64,000 nucleotides of DNA. Origin: Seminavis robusta. Taxonomy: Eukaryota > Bacillariophyta > Bacillariophyceae > Naviculales > Naviculaceae. Within the stretch, counting starts at the first letter, position 1; every line of letters starts with the position of its first letter. The position numbers were made by a program, and so were the translations under genes. Under the pieces are notes generated by a model, which saw nothing but the letters and a program-made list of their open reading frames with translations, was not told where the DNA came from and searched no databases. The stretch covers positions 28,488 through 92,487 of the forward strand of contig CAICTM010000203.1 in assembly GCA_903772945.1 (NCBI GenBank). Reading direction: 5' to 3'. Below are positions 45,595 to 55,377 of the stretch, piece after piece.

Positions 45595-46412
45595 TTATGC
45601 GCTTTTAGATGTTGCGTCAAAAAATGGTAATGCTGGACAGCTGGCAAGTGCAACTGCAATCAGAGATCGCATAATAGTAGATCCACCTTGAAGCAACTGA
45701 TATGTGAAGCCTTTCTGTAGACGTTTCATCTGGCCTTCCACGTTCCGGAGTCTCTCCAGTTGACACTTGGGAATGACTGTGTGCGTATGAGGAGCCTCTT
45801 GGATGGAGAAAGGGCTTCCTTGGCTGTTGATGTCCACAGATCCAACCAGGATTTCTTCCTTTGCTTTCTTCCTTTTTCGATTGTCCAAATTTTCATCACC
45901 ATTATCCGGTGAGATTGCTTCCAGTTCCAAAGTTTCCGGCGTTTTCTTCTCCAGTGCCCGCTTGGTTGTTGCATGGGTAGCAGAGGTTGGTGTTTGGCTA
46001 TTGCGATTGTGGTTACCATTCAAATAGAAATGGCTCTTCAAATAAACATCCAGTTTCTTATACCAGTCGGCCGTCGCTCATGTTGAACTTTTCAGGAACG
46101 TAGTCGTCATCAGGAAGACAGTGTTTCCAAGGCTGTCTGCATGCGAACTTGTCCCCTGTGTGGGTGGTGCTGCGAGTACCATCCTTCTTGGATGATGGAT
46201 TGGAGTCAATGTAAAACACGCAACCGCTGCAAGCAACAATATTCCCTATCCAATGGCCATTCAGTGCAGTAGGCTATTCGGCGGATGGATTTGAAAGGAT
46301 ACTTCTTTTGGATGGGAACATCCGCATCACTCCCATGGCGTTTGCGACTAGTGCGCCTGGTGGCGGCGCCGCCGCTAGCACTACAAGCGACAAGAGAAGA
46401 CAAAGACGCCAT
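45595..46412 (-). pseudogene. Frameshifted transposon-associated protein of unknown family
   Basis: The ATG at 46412 opens a 68-codon frame (MASLSSLVACSASGGAATRR) that ends at 46206. A coherent continuation lies in a second frame (CSGCVFYIDSNPSSKKDGT, HTGDKFACRQPWKHCLPDDD). A third frame carries DWYKKLDVYLKSHFYLNG, an NRKRKKAKEE nuclear-type basic stretch and a helical C-terminus (QLERLRNVEGQMKRLQKG). Cys and His positions in the middle hint at a zinc-binding motif. The start codon coincides with the end of inverted repeat arm 2. The family is unknown; it probably belongs to a mobile element. Two frame breaks make it non-functional as read. Confidence 0.35.
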
Positions 46413-46701
46413 GGCCGAAACAGTTCGATAGTGCTATTATACATTTTCTTCTATCTAAACACCTTTCGATTCAACAGAAAAGTGCCATCGCTCCTATACC
46501 CACACGATCCGTTGGTTGCAACAACCGATGTGTTTCGATACTCAAGAAAATGTGAGCATTTGCATCTCATGATGTCATGGTGTGACAGCCTTAAGTCTTC
46601 GTAGAAAGTAGCACATTTACCCTTAGCTTTAGCGTTCGGGTTCCACGGTGGAGGTTGCAAAAAGTGGCTTGCTAAGATGAAGGCTATCACCACCAATAAA
46701 C

Positions 46702-46786
46702 CTGCTCCCGACACGGTAAGGGCAGGCAGGGTCAGCATCTACATACTTATATGCAGCTCAACCTGCCCATGCTGTGTCGGGAGCAG
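46702..46786. other. Hairpin at the gag start, copy 2
   Basis: Arms 46702-46726 and 46762-46786 pair as in copy 1, around a loop containing CATACTTATATGCAG. The right arm overlaps the first codons of the gag N-terminal frame, so the structure could affect translation or be a dimerisation signal. Confidence 0.7.
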
Positions 46787-48091
46787 ATATTTTGGCCGAG
46801 CTCGTGGACAAAAATGTCTTGACCAAGGTCGATCTTGGTGAATTTATGAGATTCAAAAGATGGATGCAGTCTATCAAGGATGAAGGTAATGACCTCCCGA
46901 AAACTATTGATGGTTGGAAACAGGATTTCACTGAAGATATATGGGATACTTTCTGTTTCACTGAAAAGAAAGCAACTCCAACACCGCAACCACAACCACA
47001 ACACTCCAACACCAGCAACAGGAACAGCGCCAGCACCAGCACCAGCGACTGCACCAGCACCAGCACCAGTGACAACTCCTAGCCCTACAGTCCAGACTAC
47101 AACTACCACTACTAATGCTGGGACAATGAGTACTACTACCAAAAGCAAGAACCTAGTCAAGGTGTCCGTATCTGATTTCCCAACTTTCGATGGCAACCAG
47201 AAAAACTGGAAACCATTCAAGAGAGAAGTCACTTCAACAATGGGACTCCTACAGTTGACTAGCTTACTCAGTGTAACAAAACTCACTGATATACCCGGCT
47301 ACACAGCCAAGACAATATCGGATCCACTTTACAAGACCCGCAATCAAGAATTCTACTCGATCCTATCCAAGAAACTAGCCAAGGGAAATGCAGCCTCAAA
47401 GGTAGATGCACACCTGGCAACCATGGATGGTGCTCTTGTGTGGAAAGATATGTGTGACTATTATGACTTTGGGGGAGATAAGGAAAGTCGTATCACATCA
47501 CTGATTGGAGACCTAACCAAACATTTTCTGCATCCAGAAAGTCATGGAGGTTTTGATTCCTACCATAACCTATTTGTTGAAAAATGCCTGGAGCTCGACA
47601 ATGCTGGCATTAAAGTCCCTCCTGCAATTCAAAAGACCTTGTTCCTGGAAGGCATCAAAGACAGGGCTTATGAAGCTGTCAAGGATAGCTGTACCAGCAT
47701 TGACTATGACACTGCAGTGGACAAGCTTCGAACCAAAGCCATAGCCTTGGGTAAGGCCAATTCCAGGAGCACCACCAGGAAATCCAACAATCGAAGGAAT
47801 AACAATCACAATACCAACAGTAACAGCCAGAATTCCAACCAAAGCAATTTCAAAGGGGATACCAGTGGTACAAATCCCAGTGGATTCTCAGAGCAAGTCT
47901 GGAATGATATGTCACCAGCTAACAGGAAGTGGATCATGGAAATGAAGAAGGAAAAAGGAAGGATTGACTATGGCCAACAGTATTCTACAGCTGATCGCCA
48001 ATCAAACAACATGAATACATCAGACCAATCAGACCATGACCATCAAGAACAACAAGAAGATTCAAAGTCAGTCTCATTTGCGGATCAATAA
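46774..48091 (+). pseudogene. copia gag, copy 2
   Basis: An N-terminal frame (ADILAELVDKNVLTKVD, then a helix-rich segment to TFCFTEKKATPTPQP) stops at 47082 after shifting in a Pro/Ser/Thr repeat. The main gag frame is open from there: MSTTTKSKNLVKVSVSD at 47127, then WKDMCDYYDF, HLATMDGALVW and VPPAIQKTLFLEGIKD. An Asn-rich tail carries QVWNDMSPANRKW. It ends at a TAA at 48089, which is an extra codon relative to copy 1. The first frame has no ATG (GTG or read-in from upstream). Confidence 0.75.
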
Positions 48092-50407
48092 GAATCACCT
48101 GCAGAAGATAAGCCCCAGTCAATCTGGAGAACCCCAGGCAAAAACAGGAAGTCCAATATGATGAGGCGTGTACCTGATGCAACTGGCAACATCGTCTCTG
48201 ATTCCTCTGAAGATGAGGACACTCCCACACTTAGGGTGATCCAAATAGATACAATACCATACCGCCTCTTGCATGGGGAGTCCTTGTATGTCCAAATCCA
48301 AGATCTGAGAACCAATGCCATCAACAACATTCCAGTGTCATGGGCCAAGAACAGGCACAAAATTCTGTTGGCCAACTATGTCACCAAGAACTACAGATAT
48401 GAGGAAGCCCCAAATAAGTCCATACGCAGCCTCATTATCTGGGCATTAGATGTCACCAATCCAAGGAGAGCAAATATGATGCATCAGACAGATACAGATG
48501 CTATTAGCACTCAAGAGGAGTATGTCCACAAGATCAAGGCCATTTACCCCGTCTGCTGTGATCTCAGTGACCCTACCAAGAGTGATTTACAAGTGGTCAT
48601 CCAACATCTTACTACCAAGGATGATGAGTGGATGTCTGTAAAGGCAGCAAAGCTGGTTTATACACACATACTGGCCAAGTATGTTACAGACAACTATTTG
48701 TACCATGAAGCAAGTACTCCCCTTATGAAAGATCTCATCCTATGGGCTATTGGGCAGACCAAACAAGATCATATTACCAGCAGTGTTCGCAACAACAATA
48801 TGACAACCACCAAGTACTATGACCCATGGACTGCAGCTAAGCTATTTGCTAAGCTCTCAAAGACAAAGGATGATATATACTCTGATATGTATACTGACAG
48901 TGGAGCTGATACTTGCAGCATTGGTGGAAAGGCCTGGATCATTGATACACCATCTGGCAGAACTGTCAATGTTGCTGGATGGGACGAAGGTACAGGAGCA
49001 ATTCGGGAAGGAGTGATGATCAGTGGTGGAGTAACTGCAACAGATTTACCATCAGGAGAAACTATCTTACTCCGAGTGAATGAAGCTACTGTTTTGGACA
49101 ATGCTAACTCTCTTCTGTCCAACATCCAAGCTAGGAGCTATGAAACCTTCATTGATGATAAACCAAGAAAACATGGTGGCACTTCCTATGTTGGGAAACA
49201 AGAATATGTGATACCCCTGGAATTAAGGGGAGGTTTGATGGCAATGAAGATTAGGCGTCCAACCCAAACTGAGTTACAAACATGCAATACAGTTGAACTG
49301 ACAGATAGCAAACCCTGGCATCCAGAACTGCAAAATGATGACCCAGTCACTGAACAAGACTATGACAATATGTTGGACCATTTTGATGAGAATCAAGCTC
49401 AGCTCCAGAACAACCTGAAGCAAACTACCCCAGCCAAACCGACCACTGATATAATCAAGAAATATTTCCTCCATCCAGATGACAAGGCAGCTGTGGAAAC
49501 AGCCAACCATACAACATGCTATGGGGAGATCAACCATCGAGTTCCTATGAGAGACCATCAGAAAAGCAGGAACCCAATACTCCAAAGGCGCCGTTTTGAT
49601 GAAACATATGCCACTGACACATGGTTCTCCACTGCCACCTCATACGAAGGATACAACTGTGCCCAATATTTCCATGGGACCAAATCACTGATGTCCCACA
49701 CATATGGATTAAAGAAAGAAACAGATGGACCTGATGCATTGTTAGAGTTATTCAGAGATGAAGGTGTACCACCATCATTGCTAAGAGACAACTCTAAAAT
49801 GCAAACATCTGAACTATGGAATGACTATTTAAGAAGGTATTGGGTTAAGGACTTGTTCACTGAGCCACATCACCCACACCAAAATCCAGCTGAAAGGGAC
49901 ATTGGTGATATGAAAGAAAAACTTGAGAAGCTGTTCATTTCTACTGGATGTGAACCTGAATCCTGGTTTAGGGCTGCCTGTCATGTTGCAGATTTGAGAA
50001 ACCACACAGCCCGAGAGAAACTGGGATACAGGACCCCCAAGGAATTCAGAGATGGAAATACTCCAGACATATCTGGCTTACTCAGATTTCAATTCTGGGA
50101 ACTTGTATATTACAAGGATCCAGACCATGGTTTCCCCAGCAAAGGAGGAAATGAAAAATTGGGTCGCTGGATGGGACGAGCACTCAATTATGGTGACACT
50201 ATGTGCTATTTGATCCTCACCCAGGATACTAAGCAACTAATTGTCAGGAGTATGGTCAGATCTACCAATGACATCCGGCCTAATGTTGCCTTTCAAGATT
50301 TACTTGAGGCTGAAAAGAAAGCTGATCAAGAAAGAAGAGATGATCCTATATTTCCATTGTCATTTATGAGGCAGGGGAGGAAGAAATCAATGATAATGGC
50401 AACCTGA
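48092..50407 (+). pseudogene. copia protease and integrase, copy 2
   Basis: The frame continues directly after the gag TAA. The aspartic protease motif DSGADTCSIGG lies near 48898-48930. The integrase core follows with the D,D-35-E triad visible in FDETYATDTWF, PSLLRDNSKMQTSELWND and HHPHQNPAERDIGDMKEK. The frame is lost near 50350, before the C-terminal linker, and ends at a stop at 50407. The shared first third is identical in design to copy 1. Confidence 0.75.
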
Positions 50408-52739
50408 AATCAAGAACACCCCAAAGAGTTCTCAGCAGAAGATCTCATTGACAAGTTTGTATGGAACAAATATGTCACCAGGTCTGGCAGAGAGACTCGA
50501 ATCAGAGGCAGAGTTGTGGATCAAATTGATGAAGAACACTACAGGGTTGAATACAGTGATGAAAACAAGATGCCATTGACTACAACCTCCTGATCAGCAT
50601 GATGAACAAGCCAAATGAAGAGAATGCTGAATACTTTGAGTATGACTCCATAAAGGACCACAGATGGTCAAAGGATCCCAAGAGAAAGGGGAGAATTGAT
50701 GTGCTGGTCAATTGGGTTAGTGATGAGCCTTCCTGGGTTCCCATGGAAACTATGAAGGCAGATGATCCCATCACTCTGGCTGCATATGCCAGAGAGAGAG
50801 GTATCACCCACCTAGCTAAGTGGAAATGGGCTCATAAACCAACAAAGACCCCCAAGAAACTCAAGCGTGCCCTCAGACAAGTGCATCTAATGAAGAAGAG
50901 GTTAGGCAAGGTCATCAAATATCAGTTTGGTGTGAGAGTTCCCAGAACTGTCCATGAAGCTCTGATGTTTGACAAAATCAATGGAAATACCAAGTGGAGT
51001 GATGCTATCAGCAAAGAAGTCAAGCTGTTAAGAGATGTCTATGAGTGCTTTCGCATACCTGAGGACCCATCTGAAATCACCATTGAGTACCAAGAAATCC
51101 CATTACTATGGACGTTCAGTGTAAAATTTGATGGAAGGTTCAGGGCAAGATGCGTGGCAGGTGGTCACAAGACATTGGATATTGAATTCGATCTATACTC
51201 AGGAGTGGTTGATCTGGAAACTGTGAGAATATGTTTCCTAATTGCTGTCCTATCTGCCCTAAGGGTGATTGCAGCTGATATTGGATCTGCATATATCCAA
51301 TCATTTACAATTGAGAAGATCTACTGTGTTCCTGGCTCAGAATTTGGAGAGCTTCATGGTATCAAGGTCATCATTGTCAGAGCCCTTTATGGCCTCAAAC
51401 TGTCCGGAGCTATGTGGCACCAGAAGCTTTCAGAATCCTTAAGAGGAATGGGTTTCAAGCCATCAAGAGCTGACTATGACTTATGGATGAGAGAGCGTGG
51501 AGACCACTATGAATATGTGGCAGTCATTGTAGATGACTTGCTGGTGTTCAGCAGAAATCCTGAAGATATCATTGGACCACTCACTGATGTATACAACTAT
51601 GAACTCAAGGGAGTTGGAGAGCCAGAGTATTACAGTGGAGCAGACATTGGATTCAACAAGGATTCTGGCTATTGGGAATGGTCTGCAAAGACCTACATCC
51701 GTGGTGTCTGTGACAGAATTGAAAAACTCTATGGTACTACCCTGAAGCAATATGGGTCACCCATGGCACCTGATGACCATCCTGAGGAAGACAACACTGA
51801 CCTCATTGCTGGAGAAGAAATCACAAAGTACCAAATGCTAGTGGGATGTGCCCAATGGGCCGTGACCTTAGGGAGATTTGACATCCAATATGCCACCAAT
51901 ACACTGGCCAGATATGCCAGCATGCCCAGAGAGGGTCATGTGCAAAGAATGATGAGGATTTTTGGTTATTTGAAGAGTCACCCAAGGCTAGGATCCAGTT
52001 TAACCCAGAGAACCCATGCTACAATGATTTTGGGTTCACGAAAAATGACTGGGCCGGCCTCTACCCTGATTCCATTGAAGATGTGGATGACACTACATGC
52101 CCCCCTTTGATTGACCAAGAGCTACAAATCACTCTATTCATCGATGCTAGCCATGCCAGTAACACTGTGACAAGGCATAGTCAGACTGGTTATGTCATGC
52201 TCTTAGGCAAGACAGTTATCAGCAGCTACTCCAAGAAACAGAACACTGTGGAGGCATCTACATATGGTTCTGAGCTTGTGGCAAGCAGAATTGGAGTGGA
52301 AGCAGTATTAGCTATGAGAGCCAAGCTTAGATTTATGGGAATCAAGGTTACTAAGCCTGCAGCAGTGTTATGTGACAATATGTCAGTAGTGCACAACATG
52401 CAGTTGCCATCTGGCACCCTCAAGAAGAAACACCAGGCAGTTGCCTGGCACAAGTGCAGAGAAGCTATGGCTATGGGAATCACCAAGATGGCACACATTG
52501 GAAGCAAGTGGAATCTAGCTGATATTAACACCAAAGCCAAAGGACCAGAAGACTATTACAGGCTGCTCAGAGAGCCACTGTATGGTAAGGAAAGTGACGC
52601 CGAAAAAATTACCAAGAAGAAGACCACTGGAACCGCATCAAGGGGAGTAGTAGAAAGTGGTGATGCAATCCCAGAGGCAGATGCCCAAGGGGTCCCACTT
52701 CCAGCCCCAATGATGGGGACAAGGTCCAAGACACTCTGA
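50408..52739 (+). pseudogene. copia chromo-like segment, reverse transcriptase and RNase H
   Basis: After frame shifts near 50420 and 50590, a chromo/Agenet-like segment reads RWSKDPKRKGRIDVLVNWV and EPSWVPMETMK. RT follows: WTFSVKFDGRFRARCVAGG, AADIGSAYIQSFT (first Asp), VRALYGLKLSGAMWH and VAVIVDDLLVF (catalytic Asp pair; the usual YVDD is IVDD). A shift near 51985 moves to the RNase H frame with FIDASHASN, TVEASTYGSELVA (Glu), VLCDNMSVVHNM (Asp) and KWNLADINTK (Asp). The stop is at 52739. All catalytic residues survive but the frame does not. Confidence 0.8.
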
Positions 52740-52785
52740 GAATATCCCTGAACATCCCTGAAGGAGAAGTAAGGAGAGGTGGGAC

Positions 52786-52889
52786 TGTCAAACCTGCACC
52801 CCCAAACATGAGGAGACTAGAAAATAGATAAGAGCCTTTGTGCTCACAATTGCAAAATAAGAGATATTAAAAAGCAACTTCTACTAACA
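52786..52889 (+). repeat. Candidate 3' terminal repeat (LTR) of copia copy 2
   Basis: The stretch begins TGTCAAACC directly after a purine tract and can be closed at ...TACTAACA, giving TGT...ACA ends and ~104 bp. There is no second copy in the window, so the LTR call is by position and ends only. Confidence 0.35.
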
Positions 52890-53427
52890 CCAGTTGGCGG
52901 CTTTGTTCCGTACTGACGCCGTAGCATTCCAGCGAGGCCAAGAAACTGCTACAAAGGCGATCTTCCGCCGCAATGAGGATACCGGACGAATCTGCATCAC
53001 GTGGAGGCGGGACATTATTGTAGACAAGATGAACCAGGCCGTTCACCCAGATGCACACGCTGGTGTCATGGAAATGGATGCATTCATCAAGAGTCAAAGC
53101 AACCATGCCCTATACAAACTGCAACGAAACGAGATCCTGCTGTGTAACAATGCTGCGGTCTTGCATGCCCGCCGAAGCTTTCCTGATCGACAGCTTCGTC
53201 GTCTCGACCGCTTAAACTTTATCACTTTGGGAAGTGGTTGCAAGCTCGAAGGCCGACTAAAGCTCGGCTTCGAAGAACCCAGAGACAGGTCATCTGCCCC
53301 CAACAAAAAGGATCAGTCCGTGATAACATCTACGAGTACCGGTATGGAGAAGGAGAGTTCCATTTCCAAACTCGAGCTCAAGGCTGTTGGCAAGTGCAAG
53401 AGCTGGCGCATGGCCCAGGCAGCTTAG
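52888..53427 (+). pseudogene. 3' part of a TauD/TfdA-like dioxygenase gene
   Basis: The frame is open from 52888 with no ATG; TACTAACACCAG just before it looks like a branch point and splice acceptor. The product ends with a region like the C-terminus of TauD-type Fe(II)/2-oxoglutarate dioxygenases: QRNEILLCNNAAVLHARRSF, with the distal His, then RQLRRLDRLNF, with the Arg that would bind 2-oxoglutarate. The first His/Asp ligand pair is not in the window's neighbouring sequence, so the gene is probably cut by the copia element or continues as upstream exons now displaced. A Lys/Ser-rich tail follows. It may still be an exon. Confidence 0.45.
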
Positions 53428-54090
53428 AGTTCACAGCACTTCCACTCCTATTCTGGTAGTTGGATCTCGCTCAGAAAGAGGAGAGTTGTACATGTATGAG
53501 ATCGTCGATGGTGGAATCTATTTGGAACTACGAAGAGACACATAATTCTTAAAAATTGAACATTCGGCACCATTCTAGCTAGAGCAGACACTATCTAAAC
53601 TCACACAGATTCTCATACTCGGGTGCTCCTAGTCTAGTTGAGTGCGTGGAAAGTGGCCCTACCGGTAGCTAAGAAGCCCAAGGCAAATGAGCTTGCTCAT
53701 CCATGGCCGGCATCCAAAGAGTTAACGTTTTTGTGCGACTCGACTCGTGACTTCGTTCGCGGGATTCAAGGATCCACCTCCGACGCATCCAACGAAAGAA
53801 AAGAAAGGATACAAAACCCCAAGCGAAGAAGAGACCGAGAGCAACCTGCTGAACCAGAGCAGCGTATCTTGAGAAGTAAGCTACTAGAAGCAGGAAAGAG
53901 CGTCTCGAGTGTCTTTGGCCTGAAGACGCTCAAAGCATCGCCGAAGACTTTTTTAAATGAAAATTTCTGTTTTCAGCATACGGTACTAGTAACAGTGCTA
54001 CAACTTCCGACAAGATTTGCTTTTCGATCAATCCACCACGTGTATTCCCACAAAACGCCTTCCCATCATCTTCTGACCACTGGACTTAGT
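53428..54090. other. Intergenic region before the SnoaL-like gene
   Basis: A frame in phase with the downstream gene is open from 53638 but starts with TTG and has low-complexity Arg/Lys-rich sequence. It contains TACCGGTA at 53660. I take it as the promoter and 5' leader. Confidence 0.4.
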
Positions 54091-54855
54091 ATGAGTACGA
54101 GTACTACCAATCGTAAAGACTTGGTTCGTAAGCTTCTCAAGGGTATTGAAACGGGAGACCCTGAATCTGCCGCAGTTGTGAACGAAGAGAAGTATATTCA
54201 GCATAATCCTCAGACACGTGAAGGAGGAGAAGGACTCGCCCAGCTCTTCAAACGAATTTCCAAATCCAATCCCAAGGTGAACCTTGTACGAGCATTCCAG
54301 GATGGTGATTTCGTATTCGGTCACACAGAGTACGACTTCTCCACGCGTCGGATTGGATTTGAGGTGTTTCGGTTTGAAGGAAACCAGGCTGTTGAGCATT
54401 GGGACAACATTCAACCCCGCCAGCCGAAGAATGAGTTGGGCTTGGAAATGGTTGACGGCCCAAAGCAAGCATGTGATCTGGATAAAACAGAAGCCAATCG
54501 GAAGTTTGTACGGGACTTTGCACAGATTGTCTTTGTTGATGGCAATCTCGACAAGATTGGCGATTTTGTTTCGAGCGACAGTTTTACACAATACAGTCCG
54601 TACATCCCGGCTGTTGGTGGTTCCGAAGGCATTACACAGTGGTTAGACGGTGGAAAAGTCAAATATACTAGAATCCACCGTGTTTTGACAGAGGGAAGCT
54701 TCTGTCTAGTGGTCTCTGAGGGTACACTCAATGATGTTCACACAAGCTTTTATGATCTCTACCGAGTCTCTGAAGGAAAAATAACAGAGCATTGGGACAC
54801 GATCGAGTCTGTTCCACCTAAAAGTGAATGGAAAAACAATAACGGCAAGTTCTAG
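54091..54855 (+). CDS. Double SnoaL/NTF2-like protein
   Basis: ATG 54091 (MSTSTTNRKDLVRKLLKGIE) gives 254 residues. Two NTF2-like (SnoaL) modules follow each other: KYIQHNPQTREGGEGL through FEVFRFEGNQAVEHWDNIQP, and SFTQYSPYIPAVGGSEGI through FYDLYRVSEGKITEHWDTIE. Each has the Y-x-Q-H/Y-x-P and EHWD signatures of the SnoaL-like polyketide-cyclase/aldol-condensation family. The function of such small alpha+beta-barrel proteins is often unknown. No targeting signal starts at this ATG; the in-phase upstream sequence, if translated, would add a possible leader. Confidence 0.8.
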   Translation: MSTSTTNRKDLVRKLLKGIETGDPESAAVVNEEKYIQHNPQTREGGEGLAQLFKRISKSNPKVNLVRAFQDGDFVFGHTEYDFSTRRIGFEVFRFEGNQAVEHWDNIQPRQPKNELGLEMVDGPKQACDLDKTEANRKFVRDFAQIVFVDGNLDKIGDFVSSDSFTQYSPYIPAVGGSEGITQWLDGGKVKYTRIHRVLTEGSFCLVVSEGTLNDVHTSFYDLYRVSEGKITEHWDTIESVPPKSEWKNNNGKF

Positions 54856-55377
54856 AGTAGAGAGAACTACTCTCAAAGCACTACTAAAGATACTTCATGT
54901 CCCACGTGGCAATCACAATCTCCAGGCCTGATGATAAACTGCCTCACCCTCCGGAAAGCTCTTGGCATGGTAATGCAAGTTCAACGCAGATTGCCGCTGA
55001 TCTGCGCTGCATGCAGTAATATTGTTACAGAAGTGTTCGTGAACGCTTTTCCGTCCCCTGGTTCACGTTTGGTTGCTCGCAGGAGTCTCGCAGGTCCACC
55101 AGACTGAATGGGTCTTCCAACAACCCGGTGCCTACGTCGGCTACCTTTACAGTAACTTTGACATCTTGAAGTGCAGCTTCAAGAACTGTTGCCGTCCTTG
55201 GAAAGTCGCCACACGCCCAAGGCAGCTCTGCTATCCAACCTCCTTGATGCATTCTTTCTCTTGCTTGCTTAGATGCACTTGTGCGCCTGCCTCAAAAGTG
55301 GCAAGTGGAATCCCCTGAGTTGAGTCCCAGGAAAATCATAGTGGATAGGCTCCTTATATTACACCTTAGATGGCACC
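54856..55377. other. Intergenic region with a short minus-strand frame
   Basis: This is a 522-bp gap. A minus-strand ATG frame (55025-55252, 75 codons, MHQGGWIAELPWACGDFPRT) has balanced composition and alternating Val-rich strands (VKVTVKVADVGTGLL) but no family I recognise. It may be an exon or chance. Confidence 0.3.

Larger units (their letters stand above)
46406..49362. repeat. Inverted repeat arm 2 (2.96 kb)
   Basis: This arm pairs with 36827-39762. The right boundary after GAACAAGACTA is not a feature of the element; it marks where copy 1 was cut off. The arm is ~20 bp longer because of small indels, mainly in the Pro/Thr/Ser linker of gag. Confidence 0.9.
46406..52889 (+). mobile_element. 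Ty1/copia retrotransposon, copy 2 (diatom type), damaged
   Basis: The order gag, protease, integrase, chromo-like segment, RT, RNase H is that of Ty1/copia. The coding parts have one in-frame stop and at least four frameshifts. A purine-rich tract (52761-52784) followed by TGTCAAACC suggests the start of a 3' LTR. No matching 5' LTR is seen in front of gag, where instead ~340 bp is shared with copy 1. The element therefore looks 5' rearranged. Confidence 0.8.

Noticed and set aside
46406-46773. 5' LTR of copia copy 2
   Set aside because: The sequence in front of gag does not match the sequence after pol (52786-52889), so an LTR pair cannot be claimed.
53638-54090. 151-residue N-terminal extension of the SnoaL-like protein
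   Set aside because: It starts with TTG and has unstructured Arg/Lys-rich sequence; ATG 54091 starts just before the first conserved helix.
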